Assembly: GCF_002234675.1 (NCBI RefSeq)
Contig: NC_019862.2
Span: 26,734,707-26,798,706 of the forward strand
Origin: Oryzias latipes
Taxonomy: Eukaryota; Chordata; Actinopteri; Beloniformes; Adrianichthyidae
DNA length: 64,000 nucleotides
Direction: 5' to 3'
Positions 1 to 10,316 of the stretch are shown one piece after another. A program made the translations under genes and the position numbers. The notes under the pieces were generated by a model. The model was not told where the DNA came from. It was given only the letters and a program-made list of their open reading frames with translations, and made no database searches. Each line of letters starts with the position of its first letter. The first letter of the stretch is position 1.

Positions 1-358
1 TGGAATTTGGGATGTTTGTATTTCAGTAAAAACAGAAAGATTTTCTTTGATTTATTTATTTCGTCTGTAAATTACTTTACAGTAAAAATCAAGATGACAA
101 CATTGAGCTTGAAACATTGGGAAACACTGACCTCTTGTGGTCATTTTGTGTAAAACATATTTGTTTTTAACGGAAGTGACTATCAGTCCCAGGTGAATGT
201 TTAACCCTTGTGCTATCTTAGATGACCCCACCCTTACATTGACGTGTTCTTCCTAACATGACAAAGGCAGATAAAGGTGGAAAGATTTCATGTAATTCAT
301 GGACACCATTGAAGATCACAAATCATTGAAGACAAAAGGTTCAGAGCACTGTCTAGTG

Positions 359-1494
359 CAGGGGTCGGGAACCTAAGGCTCGCGAGCCATATATGGCTCT
401 TTTGATGGTCACATGTGGCTCGCAGACAAATCTTTAATTCAAATTTTTTTTCTTCATTAGACCAGTCCTTCTCGTGCGCGATGCGATGGCAGAGGCGCGC
501 AGTAGTAGCGGTGCTTAGAGAGACAAATCTGCGCCAGCACTAGTATAAGTTTAAAATTGTCTATTAATTCACAGAGTTTGTACCACCCGGAAACCTGTGA
601 ATTGCCGTGCCTAAAACTGCGCGCTCCCGTCTCTGAGAAAGAGCGCGCAGTTGCGGGGACGGGATGTGTGAGGGAGAAAGCAGAGGGTGGGGCTGAGGTG
701 TTGTGGGGACAGGCAGCAGGTGAATCGCGCAGGGATTGTAAAAACGTAAAACCCGCTGCCCGTCACTCACTGCAGCGTGTGAGTGTGTGTTTGGCTCCAG
801 GTCCGCATGTGAGCAGTCTGTATCACATCTACAAAACATTCATACCAACCTAAGATCACGTTTAAAGTCTCAACGCCTGCATGAAGCAGAAACTCACCAC
901 GTAAACCAGACTAGACCATCAGCAAAACTACCACGAGAAATACTCATCATTTATTAGAAACAGCATTACAATGGTATTAAAAAGAATCCACAGACTTATT
1001 GTACTTTAAAAAGGTTGAAATTACATCAAATGCACACATTCACTTGTATTTTAGTTTTAAACATATTGTCGCGGACTGAGTTGGATGGCTGTTGGGCCGC
1101 GTTAAAAGTTCTGGAGTTCATTGACCGCATCAAGCAGAGAGCTGATTGGCTCTCAGTTCTGTCGCTCAGCCTGTTGTTAGGTAGTTTGGACCAATGGGGT
1201 TCAGCTATGGGCCGAATAAGGGAAAGGGGAGGGCTGCAGCGGGAGCAGGGGAATATAAAGTTGGGAGAAGCGCTCTCGTCTCGTCTCGGCGGGAGAGATT
1301 CAGGAGTTGCTGAATTAATTGTTCGGCGTTTGTTGCGGTCTGCAGTAATCGGAATAAAGAACCTTAAAAGAGGTTAAGTCTCCGTGCCTCAGTGTGGGAA
1401 AGGGACACTACATTATTGTATGGCTCTTTCGAAATTACATTTCAAAATATGTGGCGTTTATGGCTCTCTTGGCCAAAAAGGTTCCCGACCCCTG
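359..1494 (+). mobile_element. Non-autonomous hAT element inside the MITE
   Basis: Perfect 15-bp terminal inverted repeats (CAGGGGTCGGGAACC at 359; its inverse ends at 1494) are flanked by an exact 8-bp target duplication GTCTAGTG (351-358 and 1495-1502). No transposase is encoded. The 1136-bp interior contains a GC-rich block and an LTR-like segment (1067-1412). Confidence 0.9.
1067..1412 (+). mobile_element. Solo-LTR-like segment within the hAT element
   Basis: The segment starts TGT and ends ACA. It carries CCAAT at 1191-1195, TATAAA at 1254-1259 and AATAAA at 1353-1358 in the order and spacing of a retroelement LTR (U3-R-U5), with no coding sequence. A clean target duplication was not found, so it could instead be captured promoter sequence. 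Confidence 0.45.
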
Positions 1495-1591
1495 GTCTAG
1501 TGGGTCTAGATGACCCAACTCCCGATGTCAAAGTGCCTAGGATAGCACAAGGGTTATATAAAAGGCTCAACTTTCTGTTCTGTTGTTCTAG

Positions 1592-4500
1592 GATTAACTG
1601 CTGGTGTGAGATTCAATGTGTCTTTGTATGCTGTAACCAGAAAAGGTGTCAGCTATCCATCATCGAGCCTGGTTTACTCCAGAGAAGAAAGTAAGACTAT
1701 ACTCAGATAGGAGTCCCTAGTTTGTTTCCCTCAGAGGAGCCTGAATCTTTCAATCTCTCTGTATCACTGTGTGCCTTTCAGAGCCAACATCTGGTCCAAA
1801 ACCATACGTTCTGGTCCATGAAGCCAGGCGGCTCCTGATCCAATGGAAGGAGTTGCCTGTAGACCAGCAGAAAGGCTTCATCATAAATTACACCATATAT
1901 TTGCATAAACCAGACTCCAGAGACACAGAGAAAAGTGGTGAGCACTGAATGTGTGAATGCATGCGAAATACAGAAACATCAAGAGATTTCTGGGAAAAGT
2001 GGAAATCAGAAATTAATGCAAACTTCTGTCAACCAAATCAATAGTTCTTAAAATACAAAAATGAGTAGTTTCATAGAATAAGTGCAGTTTCAGATCAGTT
2101 TGTCTCCTTCACGTGATGTTTGATGCAATGTGGAGGTCTGAACCGAAACACTGCGAGTTTCCTGTTCATCCTGCCCTTTCTGCCCCTCCCTCTGTACGCT
2201 TCATGTTTGTCTTCTTTGGTCTGGCAATACTTTCCCATGATACCTGAGTCTTTGCATGTGTGTTCACCTTGAAGATACAGCAGTATGAATACGCAGAGCT
2301 TGTCACAGCACAAGCCACACTTGCATCATGGAAAGCATGCGACTGGCATTCCTTTGATACTCTCCTCCCTCAAAGTTTCAATGCATCAGCAGGGTTTTTC
2401 AGCAGAGGCTTCCCGTAATGTGGTAAAATTCAATCCGTAACCAGCCCCTTTACTCGTTATTTATTCTAATTGAGCACTTAACCCTAAAAAGGAGAGTTTT
2501 TTTCCATCACACTATTATAACAAAGCTACTATTTATACTGCAAGATGGCATCTTTTTTTTCTTTTTTTCGGACCATATAGTTGTGTTTTTCTGTGGTGAG
2601 CTGGTGGTGTTTGGTTTGAAACGTTTAGCTGAAACCAACTCAAGTGAGAAGCGTGCATTGTCGTCATTTCCACTTTGTCTTTAGAGTTTTCTAGAGTCGC
2701 CTATGACCACAAACAGGAAGCCCTGAGCATAAATGCACACATGCATCAGTATAGGCTGTTACGAACTACTCTGCCTCACACGCTATTTGTGGATGTGCAC
2801 TGAGAGCACCTGAAAGCATGCCACTCATCTCTGATGTCTCACACTAAGCAGTTTGTACCATGTGTCTTGTTGAGGTTTAAACAAAGTTGCTAAAAGTATT
2901 TATGCTTAACTATAGAACTCACAGGACAACCTGGGTAGAACCTAGTTGCTGCAGTGTTATACAAGAAAAAACAAACATTTGTAAACTCAATGTCCCCTCT
3001 GAGGCGGCCATGTTTGTTGCATGCTTTAAGCACGATTCAAATTATTTTATTTTTAAAGTACCAGCTCATAGTAAATCAAATACATCAGGGTGTAACGATT
3101 AATCAATAAATTAATTTCTATTCCTGCAATCCAAACAGATCAATCTGTCTGAGGCAAGTTGTTAATCGAAACGAACTGTACCATTATAAAATCATTTGAA
3201 AAGGAAATAAATTGATTATGATCAAATTAGAAAAAACATTTAGATTGAGGCGTGGTAGATTTATTTTAATATAACGTAAAAGCGACCAAGTGCATCACAG
3301 CGGCAACACACGTGATGACAGCAAAAACAGATCAGTCCATCATTCCAGTCCAATGTGTGGAAACCACAAACCACAAATTATCATATGAATTGTTTTTTTA
3401 ATTAATCGTTACTCCCCTAATCAACATCAAACTTTTATAAATTCTAAAAAATGTTTTTGTTAGTCACTGATTCTGGAAATTCTCCCCCTTAAAAAGATGA
3501 GTTTGGTCTGTAATGTTGACAGTGTGAAAATCAGAATCCAGGAATCCACATTGTTTGATTTTTAAAGAATGCATTTTTTTGTAATGATACAGAAAAAAAA
3601 GTATTTCACTCCCATAAACAAGCAAGAATTCTGTCCCTTGGAGACCTGTTACTTGTTTTTTAAGAAGCTCTTCTATCCTCTCTACTAGTTATTTAATGTC
3701 AAATCCATCACATTTTAGTTTCTAAAGTTCAGTCCACTGTTGTTTTTCCACATCAAAATAATACAAACATTATTAGAACATTCTAACACACTGTATGGTC
3801 ATGTCTTTGCTAAATTTAAAGTGTTTCTTTGAATTTATCAATAATTTCTGTTGCATCACATGTGTGTTGTTCGCTAAGATGCACCTAGTTGTTTTTTACG
3901 TTATAGTAAAATAAATCCAATTCAAATGGTATTTTCCAATAATGATTTAGTCGATTTATTTCATTTTGAAATGATTTTATAATGATATAGGTCCATTTAA
4001 AGATCAACTTGCCTCAGGCAGATTGAGCTGGTTGGATCCTAGGGATATTAAATTGATTCATCCCTCAAGTCAATTCATTGTTAAATCCCTAGTTATTAAC
4101 AAGTACCATATTTTCCAGAGTCCAAGTTGTACCAGAGAATAAGTCGCAGGAACCAAAAGAAGAAGCCATATACAAGTTGCCTCGGTGTATGAGTCGCACT
4201 TTTAGGAGGAGAAAAGTACGACACTTCTTAATAAATCTGGAATAAATCAAGTTTTTAGCGTCATTGCTACATGGAAGCATTGACTCTCATTTACAATGCA
4301 CAGAAAACATGAATGATGTTGAGAGATCAGGTTTATTTATTTTTGAAGAGCTCTACAAAATAATTGATAAGAACGTCTCCATGTCTGGATTCATGAGATC
4401 ATTCAGTCTTTTTTGTTTTGTTTTTTTGTCCTACAGCGATCATTAACTTCTACACTGCAAGATCTTACTGACGCAGATTTTAGCTGTAACCCAGTTTGAT

Positions 4501-7500
4501 GACTTGCAGTCCCACATTGGTCCAAGGAAGGAATAAATAAAAACAAAAATTAATAATGTCTCGATGCAAATAAGATGAATTACATTAAATTTCAGGAGGA
4601 AATTGATCAGATTCCATGTTTGTTTTGGCCGGCGCTTCTTCTTCTGTGTTGCTGTCAGTTGCAAATACTGATGCATGCACTTAAAGTTCCTTTTAGCGGT
4701 TGTTAGCGGGAAACAATTGCTGAACCTGAGCCTATTTATGTCCTAAACTTCCTTTTATCAATTCCCAGTGTCTGTAGTGCTGATAACTTTTTTATTCTTT
4801 TGGTATCAGACATGCGATACACGTGAAACGTACACGACATGTCAGGTATATTTCACGTAAATCGCGTGACTGATAAAAAAAGAATGAAGAAGTTGTCAGC
4901 CTGGCTGTGTTTTTATAAAAAATCACAAATAAGTCGCTCCTGAGTATAAGTCGCACCCCTGGCCAAACTGTAGAAAAACCAGCGATTTATACTCCAGAAA
5001 ATCCAGCATGTGTATTGTTTCTCTGACCACTCTTTCAAACCATCTGACCTCTCTCTCACATTTTGGTCTTCAAATGAATGTTCTTTTTCTTTTAAATAAG
5101 AACTAACAGCAGAACAGCTGTTGTTTTTCCTGTGTTGGTACAACCTGTTGCAGAATGGCTGTTTTGTTTCTCCAATGTAAAGCTCTGAACAGTCCTCACA
5201 GCACTGGACTGCATAAATTACCATTTTTCTCTGGTTGTGGGATCTCCGTGGTGAACCAGTCTTTCCCCATAGCATGTTGCTAGGTTTTAAATTGGTTTGT
5301 ATTTGGCAAAAATTCTCCTCAGCTTCTCAGAGACACTGGCGACACATGTAATGACAATGTTTTTGTCCTGGGAGTCTTCCTCTATATTCTTCCTGGTGTA
5401 AGATGTTGCCTTGTTGCATGTCCATTTGAGATTTCCGCAGGTTTTCAGAGCCGGCATGAAAATAACCTCTTCCTAGAGGTGGGAATTTGTTTTGCCTTGT
5501 GCTTCAAAGTTTTCATTACTTCCAGTTTGTGTTGAAGTGGGTAGTGTGGGTATTGATCCGCGTGTGTGGGTTTCTTCCACATTTCTGTTTGCATGTTGGC
5601 TTCTTCGTCTCTGATGACTGCACAGTCCAGGAAGGTCAGCTGGTTGTTGTTGGTGTCCTCTCTTGTAAATTTAATGTTAGGGTCCACTGTATATAAGGGC
5701 TAAGTGAAGACACCCGCTTAGTTTTAACCCTTTGCCCGGTGTAGTCCACGGTCCATGTACCACAGGATGTGGATCAGTATTTACTGGAAAGTCCTTTGCT
5801 CTTTTGTGAACATTATCAGTTTCATTATGATGAGTATTCCCTTAAGTGTCAAAGCAGAAGGTAACTGACATTCCTGCAATGAAGCATCTTTTTGAGCTCT
5901 CACTTTGGTGTTTCTGTCAGGAACTGTCTATTGCAGTCAGCAACAATTGATTGATTACGTGTGTGATTACGATCAGTGTGCGAATGTGTATGTGCAGGGG
6001 TGAATGGGACTGTAACTGTAAAAACACCTTGGGCCTTAAACTAAGGAAGTATAGTGCTCTTAACCATTATTTAAGTTGTTATTCATTTTGTTCTGCAATA
6101 ATGCAATCTCACCAATAGTACTTATAAAAGATGGGAGGAAAAGGAGCAGATGCTTACAGATAAATGTTGACCCTCTGTGATGTGAGCTCTTCTTAAAGAG
6201 AAGCATAACTGTCATCCTCTTTTCCAGTCACAGTATCTGGATCTGGCCCCAGATTGATGTGGCTGGACTGTCCAGATGGGAATCTAGTTGTTGAAATGAC
6301 TGCAACAAACTCAGCAGGAGAAGGACCTCGAGGGACAAGGATCTGCTCTCAGCCTGCAGCTCCAGCAGGTCAGTGTGCTGCTGGGGTAGAGCTCTGCACT
6401 GCACTCAAAAGAACACAATTGTCTTCTACTGTTTTTCATACTCAGAGGCTAAACTTAAGGTGATGTATCTAAGAGTGTGCTGGTGTTTCTCCCTTCTCTA
6501 GTTGGCCTGGTGGTTGTGGTTGTGTTCACTGCTGCCATCTTCTTCATAGTTGTCACAAACTTCATGTGCTGGAACTGTGTGAGAAAAAGGTATGGATGAG
6601 AGGTGACCTTTTCTATTTTTGAAATGGTCTTAAGTTTTGCCTTATGAGTAATAATGATAAATGCCACTGAGGTTACTTTTTTTATTTAAATGCCAAACCA
6701 CAACAGATGATCAGAAATAATCTTGTCAAATAGAAACTTAACTTTGTACTGATTCTTGCAAGTTTATCATGAAAAGAAAACTTATTTCTCAGATTTATTA
6801 TAAAGATAGAGGCTGTTCTAATCTCAACTATACTATATATATACATACCATCTCAATCTGTGTTCTCTTTCTGTCTCAGGATCAAACAAAAATTCCTGTC
6901 CTGGGGGCCGACATGGCTTGTTGTAAATTTGCCAAAACCAGGACACAGTAATGCCATCAGACTGCTGAAGGTAATGATCAGTGACCTTCTTTGCATTGCG
7001 TACTGAACATAGTGGCACAAGTGCTGTAGCGAGTACATCAAAACTTCATTTGATGGGATTTTGGTCAGCCACAGACACTATCTTTAGTAAACAACACAAC
7101 AAGCACATGTGTTGATGAGCAGCATTTGAAACCCTCCAGGTTTTAAATGTTTCTGGTTTATGGTTCTGTCAACAGAATGACAGCAGCGACCCGGTATTGT
7201 CATCCACCAACGACAGTGACCCCCCATTGTCCCCCATCACTATGATCTCCCAGGAGAGGGACGAGGTATACCCCACCATCCACGTGGAATTATCCCAGAT
7301 TGGCTCAGAGACCAGGACCTTGCTGGCTGAACATGCTGGCTACAAGCCACAGATAGCTACAGTGGATCCAGTGGAAGAGGAGGTGATAGATGAAGAGGAG
7401 GTCCCGAGGGAGACTGCAGAAAATCTAGAAAAAGAACACTTTTCCAGCTCATGTGGAGACTTACTGTCGGGCTTGTTATCGAGTGTGGAAGTGGAATACT

Positions 7501-7805
7501 CAGACACATTCCAGGAACTGACTCTCAGTTCTATTGCTGGACTTTTGTGGCCTAAAAGTGTGGAAACAAATATCTTAAGCAGCATCTTTTTACATGGGAG
7601 AAGGACAGCAGCAGATCATGTGGAGGCTGACAGTGTCTCGGTGGACATGTGTCAGGATTCAGACATTCGGACGTCTCAGACAGCTGACATGAGCCTGTCT
7701 TGGTGTGCAGGCGAGATCAGGCTGGACTCTGGTTACTTCCCTCAGGTCACTGCTGTCGGCAGCAACCCGGTCAACGCAGAGCAGCAGCATAAGCAACGGG
7801 AGTGA
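1592..7805 (+). CDS. il23r: Interleukin-23 receptor, 3' part (six exons)
   Basis: Class I cytokine receptor chain that pairs with IL12RB1 to signal IL-23 through JAK2 and STAT3. Exons seen: 1592-1690, 1782-1937, 6228-6368, 6502-6589, 6880-6970, 7176-7805 (stop TGA 7803-7805). All have AG/GT borders and every junction keeps phase. The first three encode fibronectin III sequence. Exon 4 encodes the membrane helix (VGLVVVVVFTAAIFFIVV). Exon 5 encodes a Box1-like region (LPKPGHSNAIRLLK). The last exon gives an acidic tail of about 209 residues with two YxxQ STAT3-type motifs, YKPQ and YFPQ. The tail segment AGYKPQI resembles TGYKPQI of human IL23R, and il12rb2 follows directly as in human; these two points decide il23r over other gp130-type receptors. 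The N-terminal exons and the WSXWS motif are not in the window or were not found. The 4.3-kb intron 1938-6227 is full of transposon remnants. Confidence 0.85.
3085..4092. repeat. Old dispersed repeat with inverted ends
   Basis: Sequence near 3125-3165 (CAGATCAATCTGTCTGAGGC) recurs inverted near 4000-4030 as GATCAACTTGCCTCAGGCAG, which suggests a decayed inverted-repeat DNA transposon. A related copy lies at 36330-36900. The interior is AT-rich and non-coding. The ends are approximate. Confidence 0.45.
4107..5006. repeat. Dispersed repeat with 'ataagtcgca' ends
   Basis: The left end (tattttccagagtccaag) is mirrored at the right (tttatactccagaaaatc). Subterminal motifs AATAAGTCGCAG, ATGAGTCGCAC and GTATAAGTCGCACCCC are typical of a widespread vertebrate non-autonomous DNA transposon group. 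The interior contains no coding sequence. Confidence 0.5.
4990..5700 (-). mobile_element. Penelope-like retroelement remnant
   Basis: On the minus strand, 5687-5445 encodes the end of a Penelope-type reverse transcriptase (FTREDTNNNQLTFLDCAV, then KPTHADQY). In another frame, 5275-4990 encodes a GIY-YIG-type endonuclease (VIYAVQCCEDCSELYIGETK, then HRKN). The pairing of this RT end with GIY-YIG is diagnostic of Penelope elements. The copy is 5'-truncated and frameshifted. Confidence 0.75.
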
Positions 7806-7932
7806 CATGAATGACACTAACGCACGTTTGCGGCAATAACACACGCAATTTCAAGAAAGCATTATAACTCAGCGTGAGATCAACATTTACCTCATGAACT
7901 GTTTTTATTTGCACTGTGAAAAATATGAAAAC

Positions 7933-7938
7933 AATAAA
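7933..7938 (+). promoter_or_regulatory. Polyadenylation signal of il23r
   Basis: AATAAA lies 128 bases after the il23r stop codon in AT-rich sequence. No other AATAAA is closer to the stop, so the 3' UTR is probably about 150 bases. Confidence 0.6.
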
Positions 7939-8522
7939 TATAAAAAATTAAAAGTTTATATTTTTTGCTTGATTGCTTTTCATCCTAGTGGGGTTATGGC
8001 TCAGGAGCTAAATTTAACATCATTTAAATGATTCCTGGTGGCTGTCTACTCCTGTCTGAATAAATGGGACTGCAACTGAAATAAAAGCAATCCACAATCA
8101 GGTTTTAGAAAATCAAAGAGATATGATGTGAAAGTTGCAGCTATTTCAGTTGAAAAAACATCCCTAAAAATATCAGAATAAGGACGGTAAAACATTTAGA
8201 GGAGTTTGGCACCCACATTTTCTAAAGCCTCTTGTAACATTGAAGCAGCTGTCAGTTGCAATAGGGAATGACCAAACTGATTCCGGCTGAGTAAACTGGA
8301 GTAAAATAGTGTATTCTGTCTGCTGTGGTGCAGACAGAATACACTGAGTCCTACAGTGGCCCTGAAGTGTAAATCACACCAAAACCATATTAAAGATCAC
8401 ACTGAGAAGTAAAAACGAAACTAACAATTAAAAAACAACATTACATTTTAGAAATCAATACAAAATTCCAGAAACCAAAACATATTTAAAAAAAGAAACA
8501 TTCATAAGCAAATTTTGCATTT

Positions 8523-9010
8523 ACGAGTATTTCTTTAATCAAATCTTTGTGAATCTGGAGCATACAAAATAATTCTGTTGAGAAAAGCATGGAGCTGTGA
8601 CCTTGTTGCTACAGCCAGAGGACCACAATCTCTCTGCTCCATTCGGATGCATCCACGTAGACCTTGTGCTATCCTAGGCACTTTAACATTGGGAGTTGGG
8701 TCATCTAGACCCTCTAGACACTGCGCTAGGTTTGTGATCTTCACTGGTGTCCATGTTCCACCTTTATCCACCTTTATCGTGGTAGGGAGAACGCATCAAT
8801 GTAAGGGTGGGGTCACAGGATAGCACAAGGGTTAAAGACAAATAGATCCGTATACGTCTTTGTTTTCCTCGTCTGAGCTGGAATCTGGCTCAATGGATAG
8901 CTCCAATGTTGCATGCTATTTTTGTTGCACTGCTAATGTTAGGTTGGAGTTGTGAGGGACTGTAAACTGCATGAGAACATGAAAAAACATAGACGATGGG
9001 AAGTGGAAAT
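8523..9010 (-). repeat. Family A repeat, copy 1, split by a MITE
   Basis: Matches the other family A copies in inverted orientation: GAGTATTTCTTT, then CTCTGCTCCATTC, GATGCATCCAC, CTAATGTTAGGTTGG. The MITE 8661-8831 interrupts it between the GCATCCAC block and AGACAAATAGATCC, which are contiguous in other copies. The outer ends are decayed. Confidence 0.65.
8661..8831 (-). mobile_element. piggyBac-like MITE, second copy
   Basis: Same family as 205-1553, in the opposite orientation: it begins CCTTGTGCTATCCTAGGCAC and ends GATAGCACAAGGG, followed by TTAA (8832-8835). The left target site is mutated (GTAG). It is inserted in a family A repeat copy. Confidence 0.75.
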
Positions 9011-9869
9011 GTGGTTGCTTTGTTGAAGATATGAAGTAATTAAAAGCTAAGACAACTTAAACAAACCTGTAGCTAAAACAGATATTTCTTAAACTTATGG
9101 TTTTCTTTGCACGTTGTTTAATTCTTGCAAAAAAGCCACGAATGCAGCAGAAGCTGTTCATATAGCTGTCACATGAGTGCTTTGGTCTGACCTCTGCAGC
9201 CTTCTCAAGGCAGTGGAGTGCCATCAACCTTGAAATTATTCCTATTCACACCCTACAGAAAGCCCATAGGGACTTCCCCCTGCCATGTGGTTCCTCTGAA
9301 GCCCCCAGTACCCCTCAACAGGACTCACAATGCAACGCCTGAACAGCAACACAGTTCAAGTTTATTATCTAGTATCAGCATGGTCAACTCACAGACACAT
9401 GTTGAGAATAAATACCTCTATTTATAGTTTTTAAGTTCCAACTCTGGTCATTAGTGCATATGTTTAACAAATATCAAGTATCCAGTTTTTCTGCACCAGT
9501 AGGTAAAGGAAAATGTGCAGCTTTGAAGGGAAAGTCCCAAACTACACCTCATGGTGACTACACTGAGGGAGTGATAGACAGACAGGGGCTGGCTGAAAGA
9601 CAAGTGATCAGTTTATGAACTATTCAAAGGAATACAAAGATAAGGGTGTCCGAGCGTCGTCTGGCTGGATTTTGTAACGTTTGTGTGCAGGTTATTTTGT
9701 AATTGCGGTCATTGCGTGCGACAAAGCAAAGAAAAAACGCGCGACACAACATGGAATGAAGGATAATTTATAGATAATTAGAAAACAATGAGAACCTGGA
9801 CGGATAAAACGGTCAAACGACGTTTATAGAGTTTTTTTTTTTTTTTTTTTTTTGCTTGAGTGAGCGCGT

Positions 9870-9977
9870 GTTTCCGCGCGCGTGTCGTCACTGCTCAGAA
9901 GTCTGATGTTGGAATTGGTTGGCTCTTTGTCGGCGCAGGCGGCACGCAGCCGGCACAGTGTGGACGCGCAGCGCCAG
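9870..9977 (+). promoter_or_regulatory. Possible untranslated first exon and promoter of il12rb2
   Basis: A GC-rich, CpG-containing patch in otherwise AT-rich sequence sits about 340 bases upstream of the il12rb2 start codon. It follows a long T run (9831-9853) and ends in a good splice donor (GCGCCAG then GTAAAG at 9978). An acceptor candidate precedes the ATG at about 10260 or 10300. The placement fits a non-coding first exon, but no transcript evidence is available. Confidence 0.35.
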
Positions 9978-10316
9978 GTAAAGATATCCCGCACGATTAC
10001 GGACAAAGCTCAGATTAAACTCACGAATTTAACGCTGGACTGTGAAACCTGTGGTGAGCCGAATGTCTCTGCTTTCCCATGCCATCTGCCAGAGAGGATT
10101 TTACGCAGCTGCTGCGCCTTGAAAGCTGAATTTATGATTGTTGTTTGACAAATGTCATTTTCCTCTTCAAGAATATACACCTATACTGAATTTATGGTAT
10201 ATGGTAAACATGGCTCTGTTTGACGGATAGATTTTACAATAACTGTCTTGTTTTTTAAAGGAATTGATCTATTTAACAACGATGTGAGGTGCGCGCACAG
10301 TTTCTGGTGACTCACA

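Larger units (their letters stand above)
205..1553 (+). mobile_element. piggyBac-like MITE, split by a hAT element
   Basis: Left end CCCTTGTGCTATCTTAG (from 205) is preceded by TTAA (201-204). The right end is the inverse of CCCTTGTGCTATCCTAG (to 1553), followed by TTAT (1554-1557). TTAA target sites and CCC-starting termini are piggyBac-type. The element's own sequence is about 205 bases; the rest is the hAT insertion 359-1494. Other copies are at 8661-8831, 24114-24312 and, in part, 24393-24461. Confidence 0.75.
7960..9830. other. Intergenic region between il23r and il12rb2
   Basis: Apart from the family A copy and MITE, no gene is seen. The short ORF at 9218-9427 has no recognisable features. 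The interval contains the distal il12rb2 promoter and a T run at 9831-9853. Confidence 0.5.

Noticed and set aside
21-200. Upstream il23r exon in the first 200 bases
   Set aside because: AG and GT dinucleotides occur but all frames between them contain stops or give no receptor-like sequence.
557-853. 98-aa ORF at the start of the window
   Set aside because: It lies inside the non-autonomous hAT element, has no recognisable domain, and has an antisense ORF of the same size; GC-rich chance ORF.
1062-1417. Target-site duplication for the LTR-like segment
   Set aside because: The flanks (CATAT and TTATT, or a shared TATTGT offset by a base) do not give a clean duplication, so the LTR call is kept tentative.
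1392-1694. Shared peptide VGLDDPTP...KVPRIAQGL in ORFs at 1392-1694, 8535-8771, 24208-24435 and 24219-24485, suggesting a gene family
   Set aside because: All four lie in copies of the piggyBac-like MITE. The similarity is that of the repeat DNA; the frames and strands differ.
6254-6463. Independent 69-aa gene
   Set aside because: It is the il23r FN3 exon 6228-6368 plus intron read-through.
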